64,000 nucleotides of DNA from Azoarcus sp. (lineage in GTDB: Bacteria; Pseudomonadota; Gammaproteobacteria; Burkholderiales; Rhodocyclaceae), in the NCBI GenBank assembly GCA_031268195.1, contig JAIRXQ010000043.1, forward strand, positions 1-64,000. Reading direction: 5' to 3'. The stretch's first letter is position 1; every line of letters starts with the position of its first letter. Under the pieces are notes generated by a model. It ran no database searches. It had not been told where the DNA came from and saw only the letters and a list, made by a program, of their open reading frames with translations. Positions 1-7,702 of this stretch are shown here, piece by piece. The translations under genes were made by a program, and so were the position numbers.

Positions 1-290
1 CTCCTTTGATTTCCCTCAGGTTTCGGGCCCCTATAGTTTAATTCCTCGGGGATACGCAGCGGCGAAATCATCGCAATCACCAATGTCCAGGCAGGAAACA
101 GGCATTTCGCAGGGCCGACCATGTAGCGCAGCAGACTGCTCAGCGTCGTCATCAGCGAACGATTGCCGCCGATCGATGCGACGACATGCCCGGCCAACTG
201 GTCGGAGCCGGTGCATCAAGCCTTGCTCAAGCCGCCCCGGTTCCTCTGCCGCCGAAACGGCGAGAAACCGGAATGAGAAAACCGTCGGCA

Positions 291-548
291 TCATGCCGGG
301 CGACACTTTGCCGTCATTTCGTCCATCCAGCCGTGGATTTCCTCCAGTCGCCAGACCGTCACCCGTTCACTCAACTTGATCGGCGCGGGAAAGGTTTTTT
401 CCTTGACACGTCGCCACAGGGTTGCGTGCGAGATCGGCACCAGCTTAAGCAGGCTGCGCTCGCGGATGAAACACGTCTCCGGCAATTTGCCGGGCGTGGC
501 GGATGCCGGTTTTTCCGGCGCCGGGATCGGTGTGCTGTGCTTGGGCAT
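291..548 (-). CDS. AlpA-family (excisionase-like) DNA-binding protein
   Basis: This 85-residue protein carries a MerR/AlpA-type winged helix in its C-terminal half: a 'SHATLWRRVKEKTFPAPIKL' helix-turn-helix (about residues 40-59), followed by VTVWRLEEIHGWM. That pattern is typical of AlpA regulators that control integrase or excision genes in prophages and islands. I chose the ATG at 546-548 because an AGGAG box lies six bases upstream; longer in-frame versions extend into low-complexity sequence. It is isolated at the left edge of a mobile-DNA region, so its original integrase partner is either outside the window or lost. The family call is fairly safe; the regulated target is unknown. Confidence 0.75.
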   Translation of the reverse strand: MPKHSTPIPAPEKPASATPGKLPETCFIRERSLLKLVPISHATLWRRVKEKTFPAPIKLSERVTVWRLEEIHGWMDEMTAKCRPA

Positions 549-983
549 GTTCGCTCCTGCTGAAATGAGAGTCATGACCCACCCGGTCGTGATCGGTACG
601 GGCCGAAAATGGCCGATCACCAAGGAAGCATCAAAGCGGCAAGCATCGCGCGGCCTCCCGCTTCCCGGGGCGACAGCAGCTTTTTTCAATGGATGATTTT
701 GTGAGCCGCACCGGAGAACCGGTATTGACGGCGAGCCGGAGAACGCCAGGAATCCGGCGCTCTCGGAAAACGGTGTGCAGGTAACGACTGCAACGCCCGG
801 TAAGGGATCCAGGGCAAGCAAGGCAACTGCCCATTCCCAGAGTATCGCGCAATCCCTTGGCGTCGCAAGGCGGCAGACGGGCAGCGAAAAGCATCGGCGT
901 CCATTATGGGACGACATTCTTTTCGTTCGGGCGAAAACATCGTTTGCCCCAACCCTGGACATCCGCGCGGGACGCCGGCACGC
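549..983. other. Intergenic stretch without a recognisable gene
   Basis: I see no convincing coding region here. Open frames exist on both strands but have no family-like motifs or good ribosome sites. It separates the AlpA-like gene from the convergent end of the type VI cargo cluster and is probably decayed mobile DNA. Confidence 0.4.
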
Positions 984-1514
984 TTACACCCCGAACTGAA
1001 CCGCTTTCATGAGCCGGACGATCTGCACCTGCCCGATCCCCTTGGCTTGCGTCCGAAAGCGCACTTCCACCACACGGTTGTCGTCCAGTTCCCAACTCAC
1101 GATCCCGGCCTTTTCGCCCTTGCCGCGATACAGCACGCTCGCGCCATGACCCAGTTTCGCCTCGACCGATGCGGGCGTGTTTTCTTTCGCGTCCAGCCCG
1201 AACGGAAGCGCGGCTTCATGCGGGCGCTGAGCGGCCATTTCCCCGTTGAAAAACACCCGATCCAGGACGATGTGATTCAGCCGTGACTGTGGCGGAGCCT
1301 GTCCATGGCTGGGCAGCGTGCAAAGCTCGATCTGTATCGCGCGAACCGGGGCGGGAACCGTGACCCGTTCATCCCCGGACGAATCGGGCAGCCAGTCTTT
1401 CCCCGCCAAACCGAGCCATTTCCCCAGTTCGAGCAGCCACGGGCCATTGCCGTAGGTGCCCACGCGCGCCGCAATCGCATCGGCCCAGCGGGCGGGCGTA
1501 TTTTCCCTGTTCAT
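984..1514 (-). CDS. Hypothetical protein, distal gene of T6SS cargo cluster (possible immunity or accessory protein)
   Basis: This 176-residue soluble protein has no signal peptide or membrane segment. I recall a loose resemblance to small DUF6392-type immunity-like proteins, but this is not a secure family match. The start ATG at 1512-1514 overlaps the stop of the upstream gene (ATGA), so the two are translationally coupled. It is the last gene of a minus-strand run: DUF2169, DUF4150, toxin, propeller-like protein, then this gene. In such cargo modules the genes after the toxin usually encode immunity, so either this gene or its neighbour could neutralise the HNH toxin. That role is inference from position only. 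Confidence 0.5.
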   Translation of the reverse strand: MNRENTPARWADAIAARVGTYGNGPWLLELGKWLGLAGKDWLPDSSGDERVTVPAPVRAIQIELCTLPSHGQAPPQSRLNHIVLDRVFFNGEMAAQRPHEAALPFGLDAKENTPASVEAKLGHGASVLYRGKGEKAGIVSWELDDNRVVEVRFRTQAKGIGQVQIVRLMKAVQFGV

Positions 1515-2536
1515 TCGCCTATCCTCGGATTGTCGGGATCGTGCAGCCGTTGCCATTTCTGTCCGTCGAAGCAGGCCAGATCCTTGGCGCCGAACGACCA
1601 GAGCGTTTTTCCCTCGCGATCAGCATCCAGCCGGTAAGTCTCCACCTCCGGACTCAGCCCCGTGCCCACCCTGGCGATTTTTTTGCCATCCCAGGCATAT
1701 AGGCCCTCGGTGGCGCTCAAATAGACCTTGTCCCTGAACTTGCACAGGCACCACCATGTGAAGTTGTCTTCCAGCGCGCTGACGTCCTTGAAACCGTTCC
1801 GCGCGCTCCCCCTCAGCAGGGTGCCGTTGTAGCCGCAGATGTAGACTTCGTCGCGCCCGTAGCAGCGCACCCAGAGCAGGTGCTCGCGGGTGTTGACCTG
1901 CACGGGCCGCCAGACAAAGCCGTCGCAGTGAAAGACCACGCCATCGTCGCCCACCACGTACAGGTCGTTCCCGTCATTGCCGTCGATGCAGTTGAAGCTG
2001 TTGACTTCATCGTCGTCCGGGTCGCGCAATGGGCTGAATACCCCCGCGTCGATGTGGATCCAGCCGGATTCCGTCCGCCGGTATACCTGCCCCGATTGCC
2101 CGCAGACGTACAGGCTGTCGCCGATTTCCCGGATGTGCGTCACGTAGCCGGTCACGCCTTCTTCCGTATATTCGCTCAGCCTCAAACCAGCGTCGGGAAT
2201 TTTTTCGATGACGCCTTTGCCCGATTTGCCAGAGAAAATCTCGACTTCTCCCTCCTTGGACAAGGCGCACAGTCTGCGCCCTTCTACGGGCGTTTCCTGT
2301 TTCACGCACACAGATACGATGTGCATTTCAAGGTCGTGATAGGCCCAGCCATTGCTCGGCTTTCCATCACTGCGCAAGCCTTTACGTCCAATGATTAGTT
2401 CACAAAATCCGGTCATCCTAGTGTGCAGATATTCGTCCGGATCAAGGTCGTCAAGCTGCGCGGCCATATAGATAAAGTTGTGCTGAACGACACAACCATC
2501 CAGATAATGGCATTCAACGCCAATTTGCTTGCTCAT
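1511..2536 (-). CDS. Beta-propeller-like protein of T6SS cargo cluster (candidate immunity/accessory)
   Basis: The 341-residue product has about six repeating strands of the form 'LYVCGQSGQVYRRTESGWIH', 'LYVVGDDGVVFHCDGFVW', 'VYICGYNGTLLRG', 'VYLSATEGLYAWDGKKI'. Each has a hydrophobic strand, a G/D turn and an aromatic-rich strand, as in WD40- or Kelch-like propellers. There is no signal peptide, so it is probably cytosolic. It starts 17 bases after the toxin stop and shares an ATGA overlap with the next gene, placing it in the effector operon. Propeller proteins behind DUF4150 toxins may be immunity or effector-loading factors; I infer one of these roles. The specific partner is not shown by sequence. 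Confidence 0.55.
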   Translation of the reverse strand: MSKQIGVECHYLDGCVVQHNFIYMAAQLDDLDPDEYLHTRMTGFCELIIGRKGLRSDGKPSNGWAYHDLEMHIVSVCVKQETPVEGRRLCALSKEGEVEIFSGKSGKGVIEKIPDAGLRLSEYTEEGVTGYVTHIREIGDSLYVCGQSGQVYRRTESGWIHIDAGVFSPLRDPDDDEVNSFNCIDGNDGNDLYVVGDDGVVFHCDGFVWRPVQVNTREHLLWVRCYGRDEVYICGYNGTLLRGSARNGFKDVSALEDNFTWWCLCKFRDKVYLSATEGLYAWDGKKIARVGTGLSPEVETYRLDADREGKTLWSFGAKDLACFDGQKWQRLHDPDNPRIGE

Positions 2537-2553
2537 GTAAAACTCCTCTTTGT

Positions 2554-4035
2554 TTAATCGACATCAAAGCTGCCAACACTCTTATCCGGCCGTCCCATCA
2601 TCTCGAACGGCGGATTAGAGAACATCCCAAACGGATCAGCCCTCACCCTGGTCTCCGGCGGCAGGGAATAGGGTGGGCCTTTGTGGAAATCGCGTAGTTG
2701 CTTTTCCAGATACTTCTGGTCGCACCCCGTCTCTTTGGCGATGGCGCGCGCGCCCGCCTTTTCCATCTCCCTCAGCGTGGTCGTCCCGAACGGGCTGCCT
2801 TTCACGGCCAGCACGATCTCCCGGCTGTCCAGCCGCGCATGCACCCTTCCGTGCGCCGCCAACTGCCTGAAATATTCTCGTATCCGTCCACGGAAGTCTT
2901 GTTTCCTGAGCCGCGTATTGCCATCCGCGGCAGTCGACTTCGTCGCGCCTTTCAGGCAGATCGTCAATCCGTCAGCATGATTCGGCGTGCCGGGATAGTA
3001 GCTCCCGCCTCCACCCTTTTCCTTGAAAACGTGATCCGGGACGACATGGTGAGGCGAATCCCCCGCGGGGCAGCCGCCCTGTTCCTTGTTTTTCCTGTAA
3101 GGCTTCAGCTTGCAGAGCGGATCCGAATTGGGCTTTTTTTTCTTCACATAGCCGCCGCCCCCGCCGTCCTTACCCTTGCCCTTGCCGGAGAGCTTGTCGA
3201 GTTTGTCGAGCTTGCGAAACAGAAGATTGTTCAGCGTGCGTTCGGCTTGCGTGATCGCCGCGCCGATGACGTCGGGCGATTCTCTGGATCGAATCGCCTC
3301 GGACAGGGTATCCAGACCAGTCGCCAGCGCATCCACCACCACGCCCGCAGCGGCCACGCCGCCGCCGACCGCCGCCACGGCTGCGCCGACCGCCGCCATC
3401 GGCACGCCCACCACCGCCCCCGCGCCCGTCGCGCTCAGCGCAGCGCCCGCCGCGGCGATTGCGCCGCCCCCCATCGCGATCGAGCCGCCCACGTCCGTCG
3501 CGTTGCCGCCAAACTCGTGCAACGCTTCGGAGATGTTCTCGTCGTAGTATTGCGCGCCCTCTTCGCCCCCCTTCATGAAGTCGTCCCACAGGTGCTCTTC
3601 TTCCGTTTCGGGCTGTACCGGCGGGTCGCTTCCTTCTTCTCCGGCAAACGTTTCCGTCTTCGGAAGAATCACGCCCAGGGTATTGCCGGGGGAACCCGGC
3701 TCCGGGTAGTTGTTGGGCCTGATCCTGTCGAGGTTCTTTTCGGGCTTGCGCAGTTCCGGGTAATCAATGCCGGGATTGTCCCGGCGCAACTGTTCGTATT
3801 CCTCGTAGCTGATTTCGCGATCCGAGAGCTTCGCCGCGTCGAGCAGCCGGTTCTCCTCTTCCTGGCCGAGACCGCCCGGCATGCGGGCGGCGATCTCTTC
3901 TACGCGACTGGAATTGTAGGTCTCCAGCCTGACACTGCCGGGCAAGGGTGTCACCAACACTTCCTGCCCGTTCGGCAGCCCGACGGGTGGGAAAGCCGTC
4001 ACGATGACATCCGGAAGCTGCTCTTCCACCGTCAT
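2554..4035 (-). CDS. Putative type VI secretion effector with C-terminal HNH/EndoVII-type nuclease domain
   Basis: This large polymorphic-toxin-like protein has about 493 residues. The N-terminal ~170 are acidic and proline-rich. Residues ~180-240 form an Ala/Gly-rich hydrophobic helical stretch. A Lys/Gly linker follows (~280-305), then a C-terminal domain with CPAGDSPHHVVPDH (His pair near 329-330), 'NHADGLTICLKG' and a basic tail. The HHxxPDH/NH arrangement is typical of the treble-clef HNH/Endonuclease VII toxin superfamily (AHH/SHH/GHH groups), so DNA cleavage is likely. I chose the ATG at 4033-4035 because it overlaps the DUF4150 stop (ATGA) and is preceded by GGAAAG; an ATG at 4056 is possible. 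It sits just downstream of the DUF2169 and DUF4150 genes, the usual adaptor and spike tip for such cargo. The exact nuclease subfamily is uncertain. Confidence 0.7.
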   Translation of the reverse strand: MTVEEQLPDVIVTAFPPVGLPNGQEVLVTPLPGSVRLETYNSSRVEEIAARMPGGLGQEEENRLLDAAKLSDREISYEEYEQLRRDNPGIDYPELRKPEKNLDRIRPNNYPEPGSPGNTLGVILPKTETFAGEEGSDPPVQPETEEEHLWDDFMKGGEEGAQYYDENISEALHEFGGNATDVGGSIAMGGGAIAAAGAALSATGAGAVVGVPMAAVGAAVAAVGGGVAAAGVVVDALATGLDTLSEAIRSRESPDVIGAAITQAERTLNNLLFRKLDKLDKLSGKGKGKDGGGGGYVKKKKPNSDPLCKLKPYRKNKEQGGCPAGDSPHHVVPDHVFKEKGGGGSYYPGTPNHADGLTICLKGATKSTAADGNTRLRKQDFRGRIREYFRQLAAHGRVHARLDSREIVLAVKGSPFGTTTLREMEKAGARAIAKETGCDQKYLEKQLRDFHKGPPYSLPPETRVRADPFGMFSNPPFEMMGRPDKSVGSFDVD

Positions 4036-4391
4036 GGTTCTTTCCGGTTCATCCACATCGTGTCGCCCGTGCGCACGATCCTCTTGCCGTTGACGAAAAC
4101 GTTCCGGCTCTGGTCGATGCTGCGGCTGATCTTCATGTGTGTGTTCGAGACGATCCCCAGGCCGCCACCCGCTTCATCGCCGCTCACGCCGGCGACGTAG
4201 CTCTCTTCGTGCAGGTAGGCCTTCTCGCCCTCGAAAAACACGTTGGGCGAACATTGTTTGCTCCGGTCCATCTTGTGGATGATGGGGTAGGGAACCGGCT
4301 TGTCTTTCTTGTCCGGCGTCAGGCAAACGTCAGGCAAAATGCTCGCCACAACGTATTGCGCGTCCTTGCTCGTGGCTTTTTCCGTGGCCAA
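4032..4391 (-). CDS. DUF4150 (PAAR-like) spike-tip protein
   Basis: The ~119-residue product has the PAAR-like DUF4150 pattern: 'VVASILPDVCLTPD' at the start, 'PYPIIHKM' and 'NVFFEGEKAYLHEESY' in the middle, and 'RSRNVFVNGKRIVRTGDTMWMN'-like strands near the end (Val-Asn-Gly-Lys, Arg-Thr-Gly-Asp). PAAR-like proteins cap the VgrG trimer of the type VI spike and carry toxins fused to them or encoded next door. I prefer a TTG start at 4389-4391, directly after the DUF2169 stop and behind a GGGAGGGGG box, because it gives the usual family length. An ATG at 4437-4439 would overlap the upstream gene by 47 bases. The stop overlaps the effector start. Confidence 0.75.
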   Translation of the reverse strand: MATEKATSKDAQYVVASILPDVCLTPDKKDKPVPYPIIHKMDRSKQCSPNVFFEGEKAYLHEESYVAGVSGDEAGGGLGIVSNTHMKISRSIDQSRNVFVNGKRIVRTGDTMWMNRKEP

Positions 4392-4392
4392 T

Positions 4393-5502
4393 TCAAGCCC
4401 CCTCCCTGCGCCGGATTTCGAGCACCCGCACCCCGGCACGAGCCGCCACGGCCAGACGATAGACGCAGGTCAGCCGCATTTCCCGCAGGTCGAAAATGAG
4501 GGTATCCAGTGGCATCGCCGTGGGGATGATGGGGCCAATTTTCAGCCGCACCAGCGTAAATGGCGGATTGCCCGGCACGCGGGATTGAAATCGCCCGCCG
4601 CCCGGCCTCAGGCCCGCCAGTATGACTGGCTCGCCGCCGCCAGGATAGGCGATCTGCTGATCCGGCGGCGCGCAATTCCAGTAGGCAAAATCGAAATCGC
4701 GCGGCAGCCGCGGCCAGCGTTCCTTTTGCCAGTGCCGGTCGTATGTGCCCGCATGCGCAATACGGGGCGCCCACCCGCGCCCGATGGCGCCAACCCCTTG
4801 CACCGGGTAGGCCTGCCTGTTGGCTGCTTCATTGTCGAACGGTTCGCCGTATGGCTCGATTTGCGGCGCCTCGATCCGTTCCGGGCGGCTTTTCCTGGTC
4901 CATTCCGGCGGCGCATAACCGCAACCCACGGGGTTGGCGTCATGCCTGAACAGCAGTTCCGGTTCTTCGCCTTCGGCAGGGGTTTCGGGCCAGCGGCAAC
5001 TGCCCCCGAACGCCTGTTCGTAGTGCAGGGGAACTTCCTGCGCAGGTTCCGGGGTGGTCACTTTCCATCCCGACAGCGTCCGTTCCATATGGCGCGGGCC
5101 AGTCATCAGCTTTTTGATGCATTCCCCCACGCGCAATCCGACGGGCCAGCGCCTGTCCGCGCGCCCTTCGGGCGGATAGGCCGTGGCATGTGCGAGCAGC
5201 ACATCGCATCGCGGTTTGAACGGCGCGAAATCGCTCTCTTCCAGTGTGGAACTGATACCGGGTTCGCCGTAGAAACGGTCTGCTTCCGTCAGGGGCTGCT
5301 GTTGTTCGCACAAGGTTGGCATGCCCTTGGCGTCGGGCTTTTCGAGGTCGTGGCTCACCCGGCTCACCAATATATGAAAAATCTCGTCGTGTACGTCGAC
5401 TGCCTGGAAATACTGGGCCGGAAACCGCGTGCGATTGCGTATTTCGGGTAATGGGGCCGCCGCGATGGGCGGCTCGGGGCTATTCATGTCCGGGGCATCC
5501 AT
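4393..5502 (-). CDS. DUF2169 domain protein (T6SS cargo adaptor)
   Basis: This 369-residue protein matches the DUF2169 family that accompanies DUF4150/PAAR effectors and is thought to load them on VgrG. Visible blocks include 'RFPAQYFQAVDVHDEIFHIL', 'KPRCDVLLAHATAYPPEGR', 'EVPLHYEQAFGGSCRWPET', 'NPVGCGYAP' and 'RDFDFAYWNCAPPDQQIAYP'. The last block, with its Trp-Asn-Cys-Ala-Pro-Pro-Asp-Gln-Gln core, is highly characteristic. The ATG at 5500-5502 is chosen because conserved sequence starts soon after it; a second ATG at 5485-5487 is possible. Upstream reading in this frame runs through the vgrG remnant in the wrong frame and is not coding. Confidence 0.85.
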   Translation of the reverse strand: MDAPDMNSPEPPIAAAPLPEIRNRTRFPAQYFQAVDVHDEIFHILVSRVSHDLEKPDAKGMPTLCEQQQPLTEADRFYGEPGISSTLEESDFAPFKPRCDVLLAHATAYPPEGRADRRWPVGLRVGECIKKLMTGPRHMERTLSGWKVTTPEPAQEVPLHYEQAFGGSCRWPETPAEGEEPELLFRHDANPVGCGYAPPEWTRKSRPERIEAPQIEPYGEPFDNEAANRQAYPVQGVGAIGRGWAPRIAHAGTYDRHWQKERWPRLPRDFDFAYWNCAPPDQQIAYPGGGEPVILAGLRPGGGRFQSRVPGNPPFTLVRLKIGPIIPTAMPLDTLIFDLREMRLTCVYRLAVAARAGVRVLEIRRREGA

Positions 5503-5510
5503 GAAATTCT

Positions 5511-5648
5511 TCAGTTCATGTCGATGCGTTCGGAATTCGCCTGTACATGTTCCAAACCTGTGATGTCGATGTTTTTTCCATTGATCGTAATCGTACCGTC
5601 CGATTTCAAAACCATTTCGCTGGCACCCACTGCATGATCTGCGATCCT
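5511..5648 (-). pseudogene. vgrG: VgrG C-terminal remnant
   Basis: In the minus-strand frame ending with TGA at 5511-5513 the sequence reads IADHAVGAS, then 'SEMVLKSDGTITINGKNIDI', TGLEHVQANSERIDMN and stop. This is the needle-like C-terminal repeat of type VI VgrG spike proteins. Only about 45 codons remain: a TAA at 5649-5651 interrupts the frame and no VgrG core is found upstream. It ends eight bases before the DUF2169 start, the usual vgrG-DUF2169 order. The cargo module has therefore been cut from its VgrG carrier, probably by the IS-related event visible just upstream. Confidence 0.8.
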
Positions 5649-5729
5649 TTATCAACGGGATGGATTTGGCGTAAAAAACGAGAACGGAGCGTAGGAGTTT
5701 TGACAATAAACGTCAATTTATCTCGCGGT

Positions 5730-5822
5730 GGCGACACGGCGCGATGCGGACTAGGCTACCTCAGTCCGATGCAGTTCGAGAAACTCTGGCAGAAACGGCA
5801 GGCGCATCAAGCCAGAATATGA
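5730..5822 (+). pseudogene. IS3-family transposase C-terminal remnant
   Basis: The plus frame ending at 5822 encodes '...GLGYLSPMQFEKLWQKRQ...'. The LGYLSP-x-x-FE block is the hallmark C-terminus of IS3-family OrfB (DDE integrase core) transposases. Upstream residues that should read Tyr-Asn-x-x-Arg-Arg-His-Ser are degraded, and the rest of the transposase is missing. The remnant lies directly against the broken vgrG end, which suggests that an IS insertion and later deletion truncated vgrG. Confidence 0.65.
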
Positions 5823-5984
5823 ACCCCGCTATGGGATGCGAAAGTGAGGGGCAAGGTCAATTCGCACCGCGACGCGGTGTTCAACATCGGCGTCAAATAC
5901 CAGCGTAATTACCGCAGTGTCGAACGGCTTGTGAACCGGCCAGATGAATTCGCTGCGGTGCGCGCGCAGAGGGAATTGTTCTGA
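5823..5984 (+). other. Unidentified coding-like fragment
   Basis: An open plus-strand frame ending with TGA at 5982-5984 gives about 53 residues of protein-like composition, including 'RGKVNSHRDAVFNIGVKYQR' and a charged C-terminus ending in RAQRELF. I find no plausible start or ribosome site and do not recognise the family. It lies between an IS3 remnant and higA, so it is probably the 3' tail of a gene truncated by rearrangement. Confidence 0.3.
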
Positions 5985-6287
5985 TTATGTATGAACAGGC
6001 TGCGGCACGAGTTTTACGCCCAGGGCTGCGCAGACTTTCATCACCGTGCCAAAGCTCGGATTCCCCTCGCCGGAGAGCGCCTTGTAGAGCGTATCCCGCG
6101 CCAGGCCCGTCTCGCGGGCAAGCTGTGTCATGCCGCGAGCGCGGGCCACGTCACCGAGCGCTTTGGCGATGAAAACCGGATCGTCTCCGGCTTCTTCAAA
6201 GCACGCCTGCAAAAAGCCTTGAATCTCCTCTTCCGTTCCGAGGTGTTCCAGGACATCCCAACGGCGGGTTTTCAGTTTTTCAGCCAT
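5985..6287 (-). CDS. higA: HigA-type antitoxin (XRE helix-turn-helix)
   Basis: The 100-residue protein belongs to the XRE addiction-module antidote family. The N-terminal part reads 'LEHLGTEEEIQGFLQACFEE' and 'PVFIAKALGDVARARGMTQL'. The helix-turn-helix is AKALGDVARARGMTQLARETGLARDTLYKALSGEGNPS (split here for description; recognition helix near LARDTLYKAL), followed by 'TVMKVCAALGVKLVPQ'. Such antitoxins bind the RelE/HigB-like toxin and autorepress the operon. It starts three bases after the toxin stop, in the toxin-first order typical of this TA group. It appears intact, although its toxin is frameshifted. Confidence 0.88.
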   Translation of the reverse strand: MAEKLKTRRWDVLEHLGTEEEIQGFLQACFEEAGDDPVFIAKALGDVARARGMTQLARETGLARDTLYKALSGEGNPSFGTVMKVCAALGVKLVPQPVHT

Positions 6288-6290
6288 GGC

Positions 6291-6597
6291 TCAATCCTCC
6301 TGATCCTTGATTTGCCGTGCCATGTCCTGCGCGGCCTTGATGTCGCCTTTCTGCGTCGGTTTGTCGCCGCCCGCGAGCAACAGATAAATCGTCCGCCCGG
6401 TTTGCGTGAAATAAACCCGGTAGCCCGGCCCGTAATGGATGCGCATCTCGGAAACCCCCTCGCCGACCGAGGCGCAATCGCCCCCAATTCCCCAGTTCGG
6501 CGCGGCGAATGCGCATGGTGATCCGGTAGCCCGCCTGGGGATCGCGCAAGGACTCAAACCAAGCGTCGAAAATTTCCGTGGTTTCAATCGTGTTCAT
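6291..6597 (-). pseudogene. higB: HigB/RelE-type toxin with a poly-G frameshift
   Basis: The product would be about 101 residues: it starts with MNTIETTEIFDAWFESLRD (ATG 6595-6597) and continues with 'YRITMRIRRAELGNWG' in one frame. It then resumes one frame over as DCASVGEGVSEMRIHYGPGY and 'RVYFTQTGRTIYLLLAGGDK' to the stop at 6291. Both halves match the 'phage-derived Gp49-like/HigB' toxin (GVSEMRIHYGPGYRVYF is diagnostic). The break lies in a run of five G on the coding strand near 6485-6491, and removing one G restores the whole gene. It is either an inactivating indel or a sequencing slip. The antitoxin follows directly. Confidence 0.75.
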
Positions 6598-6688
6598 AGG
6601 ATGAGTGTAGATTTTTTTATACAAGCCGCCAAGCTGCCGACACCCTTCCTCCTGCCGGTTTCGTCCTCGCGCCGCGACACTTGGCGGC

Positions 6689-7699
6689 ATGAGCTGCGCC
6701 ATCCTCACCTTCGCCCTGCCGCCCGCCGCCGACGGAATTCAACTGACGCCCGCCGGGCCGGCGTTTCGCGCCGCCGACGGCTCGGGACGGCCCGCCGATG
6801 TTGCCGCCTGGCGGATCGACCGGCAAATCGCCGAAGCGCTCATCGCGCAGCAGGCAGCGAAGAAGAACGCGCTGGTAATCGACTACGAGCACCAGACCTT
6901 GCAGGCAGAGCGCAACGGCCAGCCCGCGCCCGCCGCCGGATGGTTCAGCGATCTGGAATGGCGCGAAGGGGCGGGCTTGTTCGCCACCGGCGTGCAATGG
7001 ACGGATCGCGCCGCGGCAATGATCGCGGCGGGCGAATACCGCTACATCTCGCCGGTATTCGAGTACGACCGCCGCACGGGCGCGGTGAAAAGTATCCGCA
7101 TGGCCGCGCTCACCAACGACCCGGGGCTGGATGGCCTGCGGGCGGTCGCGCTCAGGGCGCATCTCGATTCTTTAGAGGAGCAAAACACAATGGACGAAAT
7201 CCTGCAAAAACTGTTGAAGGCACTGGCGCTTCCGGACGGGACGGATACTGATACCGCGCTCACGGCAGTGGCGGCGCTGAAATCCGCCGCCGCGGCGGTG
7301 CAGACCGAACTGGCCGCCTTGAAAGCCACGCCGCCCACCGCGCCCGATCCCGCGAAATACGCGCCGCTGGCCGTGATCACGGAACTCCAGAACGAGGTCG
7401 CGGCGCTCAGGGCCAGCCAGGACAAAGGCGTCGTAGACACCCTGTTCAGGCAAGCCCGCGAGGCGGGCAAAGTGATTTCACCCGAATACGAAGCCCACCT
7501 GCGCACGATTCCCGTCGTGGCCCTGAAGGGCGTCCTGGACGGCCTCGTCTCCATGGCCGCGTTGAAAGGAATGCAGAGTGACGGCACCCATTCCGGTGCG
7601 GGCGACAAGCCCGGTGCGAGCGCCCCGAGCGCCCCGGATCTGGCGGTGATGAAGGCCCTGGGCCTGAGCGCCGAAGAATATGCGAAAGGAAAGGACTGA
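6689..7699 (+). CDS. Mu-like prophage protease/scaffold (gpI-like)
   Basis: This 336-residue protein resembles phage Mu I protein, the head-maturation protease whose C-terminal part also acts as scaffold. Key stretches are 'KKNALVIDYEHQTLQAERNG', 'PAAGWFSDLEWREGAGLFAT', 'AAGEYRYISPVFEYDRRTGA' and 'AALTNDPGLDGLRAVALRAH'. The His in DYEHQT and the later SP and TNDP motifs fit the serine protease domain. Residues ~170-336 are Ala-rich and helical, as expected for scaffold. It is followed four bases later by a head decoration-type gene, preserving Mu head gene order. The length is near complete. Confidence 0.8.
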   Translation: MSCAILTFALPPAADGIQLTPAGPAFRAADGSGRPADVAAWRIDRQIAEALIAQQAAKKNALVIDYEHQTLQAERNGQPAPAAGWFSDLEWREGAGLFATGVQWTDRAAAMIAAGEYRYISPVFEYDRRTGAVKSIRMAALTNDPGLDGLRAVALRAHLDSLEEQNTMDEILQKLLKALALPDGTDTDTALTAVAALKSAAAAVQTELAALKATPPTAPDPAKYAPLAVITELQNEVAALRASQDKGVVDTLFRQAREAGKVISPEYEAHLRTIPVVALKGVLDGLVSMAALKGMQSDGTHSGAGDKPGASAPSAPDLAVMKALGLSAEEYAKGKD

Positions 7700-7702
7700 A
7701 CC

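Noticed and set aside
2698-4200. A 500-codon plus-strand open frame
   Set aside because: It is the mirror frame of the minus-strand effector gene, with no family-like motifs; the minus strand carries DUF2169/DUF4150/toxin coupling.
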